A stretch of 21,818 nucleotides of DNA, taken from assembly GCA_009869945.1 (NCBI GenBank), contig WIXG01000786.1, positions 1-21,818 on the forward strand. The letters are read 5' to 3'. Below, piece after piece: positions 15,869-21,818 of this stretch. How positions within the stretch are numbered: the stretch's first letter is position 1; every line of letters begins with the position of its first letter. The notes under the pieces are model-generated. The model was given only the letters and a program-made list of their open reading frames with translations. It was not told where the DNA came from and searched no databases. The position numbers and the translations under genes are program-made. Origin of the DNA: Mesaphorura yosii. Its lineage: Eukaryota; Arthropoda; Collembola; Poduromorpha; Tullbergiidae.

Positions 15869-17343
15869 TTATTGAATTTCCATTTGCTGCTCCTCCTGAC
15901 CTTGAAGATCTTCTTGTTCTTGCTCTTGTCCTTGAAATGTCTGCTCGACTTGATCTTGTCCCGCTTCTCCTTCTAGTCCTTCTTGCCCATCCGCTTGCTG
16001 CTGCTGGAAATCTTGCTGGTCTTGCGCTTGCTCCAACAATTGATCTTGGGCCTGTTCTTTGAATTCTTGGTCAAGCTGTTCTTGTTCTTGGTCGAGCTGC
16101 TCCTGCTCAAGCTGTTCTTGCTCCAACTGCTGCTGATCGTCCATTTCCTGCTGCTGAAGCGCATTTTCCAATGTAACTTGATTCATTTGATTAGCCGCAG
16201 CCTGCTCGTCTTGCTTAACTCTGCCGTGCATAAAGAAAATGATGATTCTATTACGTCCGATGCACAAGTGCGTATGGAAAACAGTCTAGAAGTTTACCTG
16301 TCGTGAATCTGCTTGAGAATGTCAATACTCGCTTGATAGCGACGAGCATTCCAAGCACTTGCCTGACGCCACCTTAGACGGATCAGGTTCCAATGTTCCA
16401 AGTGCTTTTGGAAAAGCAAAGCCGGAGACGGAGCATCCTCCTCATTCTGTCGGACGAAAGAATGTTCATACGGTTCTACGATATTATATTTGGATGTTTT
16501 GAATTTGTGGGAAAATGAACTCACATAATTGATATCAAACGGTGGTTCGTCTTCCGGTCGTGGAAGAGGTGGAGGAACGCGAATGGAAATCTGCCGGCCG
16601 TACTCATCAATCGGCAGCGGTTCTGGCGGAGGAAGACGGTACACATCTCGTGAGCCTTCTTCTTTAGTCAATTCCAAATCCGAGATGTCAAGGTCCACCT
16701 TCTCAATTTCTTTAGCCGCCGCAGCTTTCTTAGCATTCCTAAACACACAAGTCAGCATTTGCATTTACGTAACTGAAAACTTACTTCTAATGCGCAAATG
16801 TTCTAGTTAAGAATTTGATACTTACTGTTGTGGCTTGTTATGGATCCACGCCCTACAAATTGGGTAGAGTGGCGTCTTTTCGTCAAACTGAGCCAAATCT
16901 ACGCCACGATCAAAGAGTTTCATAACAAAAGTAGCATGAGGTTTCGGTTTTTCTTCAGGTCGCCCTCCTTCGAGTTTAATTCGCTTGCCGCCAACCGTTG
17001 TGACGCCTGATAGGCCAGAATTCTTTAACCCTGAAGATCTGCATGAAAATAAAAATCACGTCATCACCCAATCGTTACAGGAATGGCAATTCATTCACCT
17101 ACCTAAACAATTTGTTCTCATCGTTGTCAGAATCGTCACTGGCTTCATCGTGCATTAAGTTATCTTGAACCATGTGCTTGAGCACATTCTTGAATCGATT
17201 CCGAGCGATCTTCACGCTCGCTTCCTCTGTAAGAAATTAAGGTCCGTTAGATAAGATCCATAAATTAGATCCCGAGGTGATAAGCCAGTTTTCAGTTGAT
17301 ACAAATGCTTACCTAACGGATTTCTGGGAAGTGGGACGTCCAT
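15869..17343 (-). CDS. LIN37: LIN37, subunit of the DREAM/MuvB cell-cycle repressor (six exons)
   Basis: Exons on the minus strand are 17343-17313, 17226-17103, 17038-16826, 16738-16525, 16446-16298 and 16220-15869. Introns are GT-AG, 64-87 nt, with consistent phase, giving 360 residues. The LIN37 core FVMKLFDRGVDLAQF...TPLYPICRAW is at about residues 89-116. The SRDVYRLPPPEP motif (about 152-163) and a C-terminal block LEHWNLIRLRWRQAS...YQASIDILKQIHDR also match animal LIN37 (Mip40 in flies). LIN37 belongs to MuvB, which represses cell-cycle genes as DREAM. Two oddities: intron 4 (16447-16524) is 78 nt, a multiple of three and stop-free, so retention would give 386 residues; and the last exon adds about 116 Gln/Glu-rich residues beyond the usual end of the family. 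Confidence 0.93.
15885..16165. repeat. Low-complexity Gln/Glu-coding tract in the LIN37 last exon
   Basis: The + strand is dominated by runs such as CTTGTTCTTG and GCTGCTG. On the coding minus strand these give repeats like LEQEQ and LDQEQ. The tract has no long identical units but is strongly biased, which fits slippage-driven growth of a polar, coiled-coil-prone tail. Confidence 0.8.
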
Positions 17344-18184
17344 CGCTATCGCCGCTGTGCAATGCTATCAGAAATGATAAAATATTCCCAGTACCGCAAT
17401 TAATTTGAGTAATTGGAAAAATTTCAAATTGATTTAATCCACGGAGAAATCCAAAATGTATTGACACAGTCGTCAACCTGGTTGACTCGAACCTATAAAT
17501 TAAAGCAAAAGGAATGAACCAAGCGGCTTCGCTTCGGTTTGGCTTGAATTTGAGTCTCCCACTCTTCTACGGGCATGGCTTAATACATCACAGTTGGCCA
17601 TGCATATACGTCTGCTGTGCTACACGGAGACTATGTACACATACAGGCTTCAGCCAGCGATTGGCAAGATAATCTTGACTTTGTTCACGGCTTTATGGGT
17701 TCCTGATTTCTGAACGAATTTTGTGTCAACTTTCATCACAGACTTGACTGACATTTCGATTTCACTGGTGGTTTCAGTGTCAAGAAGTATCAAGTGTTAG
17801 CGGTGTCAGCGGCAGATTACACAACCATCAACCTGACAGGCCAGACAAACACTTCACAAAACAATTGTATCCAGTGTCCAACCTCTATTAAAATAGGACA
17901 GGACGAGCACACTGACACTGAGCACATTTTGGAATTCGCGTGCACTGAGCACTGGATTAGCAACTGGGTCAATCATAGAATGAAAGTCTGGACTGTGATC
18001 TCAAATTGCAATATTGGTGCGGGATAGGTAAGTTAAATGGCAAAAAATGGCAAATGCTGATACAGATAGCAGCAGTGGCCGAAGTGTGAACGTGAGATAC
18101 TTCACGTACGGCCTAACACTAGCAGCTTGACAATGTTTCTGATGCTAAGCTGTGAGATTCTGGCGGCTTCGTGCATGTGCCCAG
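17344..18184. other. Intergenic between LIN37 and the C-type lectin gene
   Basis: No gene is supported. It holds the LIN37 upstream region at the left and the lectin promoter at the right. A 15-nt dyad GTCAACC-T-GGTTGAC lies near 17471-17485 and a small ACGTGA/TCACGT dyad near 18091-18108. An open frame at 17794-18027 begins at a non-ATG codon and has no domain. Confidence 0.4.
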
Positions 18185-18192
18185 TATAAATA
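18185..18192 (+). promoter_or_regulatory. TATA box of the C-type lectin gene
   Basis: TATAAATA lies 110 bases upstream of the lectin ATG. Transcription would start near 18214, giving a 5' UTR of about 80 bases. No clear TCAGT initiator is present at that spacing. Confidence 0.6.
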
Positions 18193-18294
18193 GAATGGGG
18201 ACGGGACGACGGGACATCCTGGAACCTAGTATTCTTCACTACCTCAATTGATTCAGCCGCAGTCGTCCATCTCATCCCAATCCACTGATACACA

Positions 18295-18931
18295 ATGAAG
18301 TCCTTCTCCGTCCTGTCTTCGCTTCTTCAAGCCCTCACAATTGTGACGCTGATCGGAGGAATTTACAACATCCAACTCACTAAAGTTGACGACGGTTGGG
18401 AACTTTACGTGTCGAATTTTCAGGTAAGATCCACACAAGGGACAATCCACAAACGAAAAAATAAAAATAGCTTCGGGATTTGAACGCGTATCATTTTATT
18501 TCAGCTTCCTTGGAGGGAATCGCAGGAATATTGCAATGCACTCAACATGACTCTACTTTCGGTAGACACCGTCGAGAAGGATCGTGTGCTGGTCGACTTC
18601 TTTTCCTTCGGAAACGGAACTGGTTAGAATTACTCACGCATTTAAGATGGTAGCACAGAAAGGCTGGCATCGAACATTTTTATTAAGACTGGCTACCCGT
18701 TGTTTGTATTTTTCAGATCTTCTTATCGGAAACGCCTGGAACTCAGCGACCGAACTCACCGAAGGTGTGTGGAACTGGGACTCGACCGGACGGCCACTGT
18801 ACCATACTCGGTGGTTCGTCGGGCAGCCTGACGACGTGGATAACCTTAACTGCGTTTACATGGCCAAGACCGCGCTCCTGTACTGGAGAGACGCCAACTG
18901 TTCGGCCGGCATGTATTTCATCTGTGAATAA
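18295..18931 (+). CDS. Secreted single-domain C-type lectin (three exons)
   Basis: Exons are 18295-18423, 18505-18622 and 18717-18931. Introns are 81 and 94 nt with consistent phase; the second donor is GTTAGA. The 153-residue product has a signal peptide (SLLQALTIVTLIGG) and one C-type lectin domain. Diagnostic residues: first Cys in EYCNALNMTLLSVD, the IGNAW and WNWDSTGRPL core, RWFVGQPDD, LNCVYM, and YWRDANCSAGMYFIC with the last two Cys. QPD at the long loop is the galactose-type calcium/sugar motif, but the usual WND is WRD, so calcium binding may be weakened. Such secreted lectins usually act in immunity or mucus and cuticle recognition. It converges on the IR gene at 19057. An ATTAAA at 18970-18975 may serve as poly(A) signal. 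Confidence 0.92.
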
Positions 18932-18991
18932 GTGCTGGATTCGAATTGTAGTACGAAAAGATGCAATTAATTAAATTATTACTTACTAGAA

Positions 18992-18997
18992 TTTATT
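18992..18997 (-). terminator. Poly(A) signal of the second IR gene
   Basis: TTTATT on + reads AATAAA on the minus strand, 60 bases beyond the IR stop codon. Cleavage near 18970-18985 would bring the transcript to within about 60 bases of the lectin stop codon and into its 3' UTR. Confidence 0.6.
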
Positions 18998-19056
18998 GTA
19001 AAATTCGACTACAGCCAGCAGCACGAATTGTGCCTTAGTAGACTTATAGTACTCAA

Positions 19057-21156
19057 TCAGTACACGCTTCCAAATACGAATTCCACGACAAAAACCAGCA
19101 GTGCCAGCCCGCAGCCGACAAGCAGGGCCCCAAACACGAATGCAAAATGTTTCAACCCGAATGCCTTCCGCATGTCGAGGGATCCGAGCGCCAAATCCCG
19201 AAGCCTTTCATAAAGCTGCTTCGTCTCTCCGTTCCTGTTCTGCAGCATCCACGCTTTTCCATGTGTCTTGTACACGTTTTTCACTTCCGCCTGCCACAAG
19301 TCGGATAGTCCCGTCTCGTAGAAACTGGCCCCGATAAAATTGAACGCGTCCGTGTAAATCGAATTCTTTGAGTTGGCCATGATTGCTGAAGCCGTGAATG
19401 GCGAGCCAGCCTCGATGGAGCGGAGTGGCTCGTACTGCGTCACGAGTGTCAGGTTCCGGGCCACAATTTGGGAGAGGACCGTCCCCCAACCCATGCAAAT
19501 GGTCTTGCGTGCTTTCGGACTCGTGAGTGATTTGACCATGCAGCGTGACATGTCTTTCTCCAGGATGAAACGATCCCGCAGCCTCCTAGCCAGATCCGTC
19601 TGTCTCCGGTCGAAATACCGGAAGTCTGTGCCGCCCACGTCGTGGTAATAAATCGTGTAGTCCAAGTATTTCGTCGCGAGCTCCGGAAAGGAATCGGGGA
19701 GCCGTTCTTCGTAGGGCAGCGTGAGGAACGTGAGCAGGTTGCTTTTGTAGCCCGTCGTGATGATAATCAGGCTCAACATCCAGAGCCCCGTGAGAGGGCG
19801 GAGTCGAGATGAGAGCCTTTTCGGGATGTCCTGCTCAGTTGCGATCTTGAACGAAATGGAGACAGCATTCCACCAGAAATCGTCTTGTCTAATCCTTGCA
19901 TGCCTGCTGGCCCACCGACCTCCAGGAAAAGAATCGTCTCGGCCTCTCAACTTGAGGCAGCGGTGTTGTTGGCGCTGGCGGAGCCGAAGCCGAAGCTCGG
20001 CGTCGTGCTTGAAGTACGTGTGAAACAGCGGCGTGATGACGAGGAGCGAGAGGACGATCAGCGCCCAGACTTGCTTATCGTACGGGTACACGAGCGCTTC
20101 TGGGTGGATGTTGACAAGCGGCTGTACCGTCGTGAACCCGACATTGAATATTCCGAAGAACGAACCACTCGCGTCCAAATCGTCGTAGCGATCCAGGTCT
20201 TGCGCCAGCAACACTGCGAGGTCCGCCTGCCGATTCACGACTTCGCCACTGACTCCATTCCACGATCCGTTTGCGTTTTTGATCCCTTGCGCCTTTCTTC
20301 CGAAGGCCATCGCTATTGTGAAGTTGTACTTCAGTGAGGCAGCGTGAATTCCCTCGAAACTCGAACCAAAATACGGTTTTGACGTCGTCACCCGTGCCAA
20401 TTTTCCCAAACTACGTGCAGAAATGGAAAATTTGAGAGTCGCCTGGATGAATGGAGGAATCGGGCTCGCCGTGGCGCGAATGACTCGATTTCGTAGGTTC
20501 ACTCGAACTGGCTTTGGGATGTGGGGATCGGTGTCAGCTGGCACGTAGATAAATTTGGGGTCCAGAATTCTCAGTGGGTCCCCATACACTGGCGGTTCAT
20601 GAATAATTACACCTGTCTTCGTGTCCAGCCCCACTTTGTGCCTGACTCCACTCGCCATGCCGGCGCTCCGAAATATTTTTCTCAGAATTTCCTCCGCTGA
20701 ACCGATAAACACAAAATAGTCAAGCCTGGTGTTCGAGACTTGGCGGAGGTGCTCAATTTCCCAGTATTTGTGGTGCGCGTGCGTGGCTCCGTAGACGAGG
20801 AAGAGTTTGCAATTCGGCGTGAATCGAGATCGGGAAAGGTCCAGCACGGTCCACAGATCTTTGCGCAATGCACAATGGTGCATTTTAATGGTAAACGTCT
20901 GGTTTCCGACTGGTGCTCGAATAATTTCAGATGGAACAGTGCCCGGCGTCGGTACCCTGAAGCTGCTCTGGTATCCTACGCCCATGAATAAGTCGGAAAA
21001 AATGTGAGTTTGGGTCCCACAGTTGGCCCAGACGGAAGTTAAGGCGACCACTGAGTCCAAATCCGAGCCCTTTGTCGTAAGCGTTTCTGAGGTCGCCAGC
21101 GTAAATTGGCTCAAAGCGCTCAAAGTAAGCACCAGGGCAAGAAGTAGTCGAGTCAT
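19057..21156 (-). CDS. Ionotropic receptor (IR), single exon
   Basis: This intronless frame of 699 residues starts at the ATG at 21156 with a signal peptide (LLLALVLTLSALSQFTLA). An N-terminal extracellular region precedes the S1 lobe (SKPYFGSSFEG; WNGVSGEVVNRQADLAVLL). The first membrane segment is at about 358-378 (VWALIVLSLLVITPLF). A basic, poly-Gln-containing loop and the pore region (DDFWWNAVSISFKIATEQD) follow. The second segment (about 454-478) has TTGYKSNLLTFLT, a recognisable version of the glutamate-receptor SYTANLAAFLT motif. S2 and a final segment at about 670-697 (FAFVFGALLVGCGLALLVFVVEFVFG) complete it. The canonical S1 Arg and S2 Asp/Glu ligand residues are not evident, as is usual in tuning IRs. 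A chemosensory cation channel subunit is the likely role. It is less diverged in the pore than the IR at 9069-11081, and the two are not close copies. Confidence 0.92.
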   Translation of the reverse strand: MTRLLLALVLTLSALSQFTLATSETLTTKGSDLDSVVALTSVWANCGTQTHIFSDLFMGVGYQSSFRVPTPGTVPSEIIRAPVGNQTFTIKMHHCALRKDLWTVLDLSRSRFTPNCKLFLVYGATHAHHKYWEIEHLRQVSNTRLDYFVFIGSAEEILRKIFRSAGMASGVRHKVGLDTKTGVIIHEPPVYGDPLRILDPKFIYVPADTDPHIPKPVRVNLRNRVIRATASPIPPFIQATLKFSISARSLGKLARVTTSKPYFGSSFEGIHAASLKYNFTIAMAFGRKAQGIKNANGSWNGVSGEVVNRQADLAVLLAQDLDRYDDLDASGSFFGIFNVGFTTVQPLVNIHPEALVYPYDKQVWALIVLSLLVITPLFHTYFKHDAELRLRLRQRQQHRCLKLRGRDDSFPGGRWASRHARIRQDDFWWNAVSISFKIATEQDIPKRLSSRLRPLTGLWMLSLIIITTGYKSNLLTFLTLPYEERLPDSFPELATKYLDYTIYYHDVGGTDFRYFDRRQTDLARRLRDRFILEKDMSRCMVKSLTSPKARKTICMGWGTVLSQIVARNLTLVTQYEPLRSIEAGSPFTASAIMANSKNSIYTDAFNFIGASFYETGLSDLWQAEVKNVYKTHGKAWMLQNRNGETKQLYERLRDLALGSLDMRKAFGLKHFAFVFGALLVGCGLALLVFVVEFVFGSVY

Positions 21157-21818
21157 TGTAGCTTGTAGCTGTAGCCACTTGCAGAAGGACAGAAGGCGCT
21201 CGATTCAAAGCTTCCAAAGGCTCAAAAGAATCTGAAGAACTAGAGCTTGAGATTCGGTGGTCGCGGCCGTCGAACGTCGAGTCATGGATCAGTGATTGGC
21301 AATTCGCCATTGATAAAATCGAAATTCGTCATAAAAATCAGTTGGCAGAAGTCTTTGTTTACTGAAAGCGCCACGGAGGGACAGAAAAATCACAAGAATA
21401 TTACGCAACAAGCAAATAGCTCGCGCATCAAGCTGTTATCGTCTGATCTGTAAATATGCCGAGTTTGTCAAAGGAGTCGATCAATAGTTTAAGTTTCGTC
21501 GCCAAATCCTCTTTCATGACCAAAACCGAAATTTGGATCGAGAAACAATAAATTGGAAATTGGGGATTGTCTGACGGTAGTGAATAAAGGCGGCTGGAAC
21601 AATGAAACAATTTTTGCAAGGAAATTCTTTATTTGACAACACACATTTTGAAAGCCAGATTCAGCTAATGTATACAAGCAATTAGAGCTTCTTGTTACAG
21701 GGCCATATTGAAATATTGTATGCATGTCAAGTTCAAGCTCGATTTCAAGAATCATTTTAGTGCATGCGTGGTTTAATTTTATTGCTCTCAAGTTTTTGAG
21801 CACTTTGCTCTCAACGAT
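21157..21818. other. Upstream region of the second IR gene and right window edge
   Basis: No gene is supported. A TCAGT initiator on the minus strand lies at 21361-21365, about 205 bases before the IR start codon; no TATA box was seen. TTTATT at 21628-21633 (AATAAA on the minus strand) may end a minus-strand gene lying beyond the right edge. AATAAA also occurs on the + strand at 21547-21552. Confidence 0.35.

Noticed and set aside
17475..17500. A minus-strand GGTTCGAGTCAACC resembling a tRNA B box
   Set aside because: No acceptor stem, D arm or anticodon arm can be formed around it. No tRNA was found in the window.
17794..18027. + strand frame of 77 codons upstream of the lectin
   Set aside because: It has a non-ATG start, no signal peptide and no domain, and the lectin's own TATA box lies downstream of it.

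Overview
The window reads as nuclear DNA of a compact-genome arthropod. Evidence: spliced genes with short GT-AG introns (about 64 to 105 nt wherever I could phase them), arthropod-style TATA plus TCAGT initiator promoters, AATAAA poly(A) signals, two ionotropic-receptor (IR) type chemoreceptor genes, a secreted C-type lectin and recognisable animal OMA1 and LIN37 genes. A springtail (Collembola) or similar soil arthropod fits, but that is inference. All gene models come from reading splice sites and codon phase by eye.

Left part (1-5,800). A possible 3' gene fragment runs off the left edge and is followed by a 21-nt palindrome. Next come a small multi-pass membrane protein (-), a NadR/AAA_28-type P-loop ATPase with an intron in its 5' UTR (-), a two-exon secreted peptide with two CX5C rings (-), and a two-exon acidic protein with an N-myristoylation-like start (-).

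Middle (6,461-12,450). A complete six-exon OMA1 mitochondrial metalloprotease (+) is followed by an intronless divergent IR (+). The IR's 3' UTR carries a 40-bp hAT-like element with an 8-bp target duplication. A short collagen-like remnant and a decayed partial OMA1 copy follow; that copy keeps the intron positions of the parent but has a stop codon and frameshifts.

Right part (12,565-21,156). Two secreted six-bladed kelch-repeat genes stand head to head. One has an 18-bp repeat-encoded Ser/Thr stalk and a hydrophobic tail; the other has neither. The second kelch gene converges on a six-exon LIN37 gene (DREAM/MuvB complex) with a long Gln-rich C-terminal extension. A three-exon secreted C-type lectin then converges on a second intronless IR (-). 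Genes are tightly packed and the two convergent pairs probably overlap in their 3' ends.

There is no operon-like functional unit. Two themes stand out: environment-facing proteins (IRs, lectin, secreted kelch proteins, small peptide) and housekeeping genes (OMA1, LIN37). The most distinctive observations are the minimal hAT-like element, the decayed OMA1 duplicate, the candidate secreted peptide gene and the possibly transferred NadR-like ATPase.
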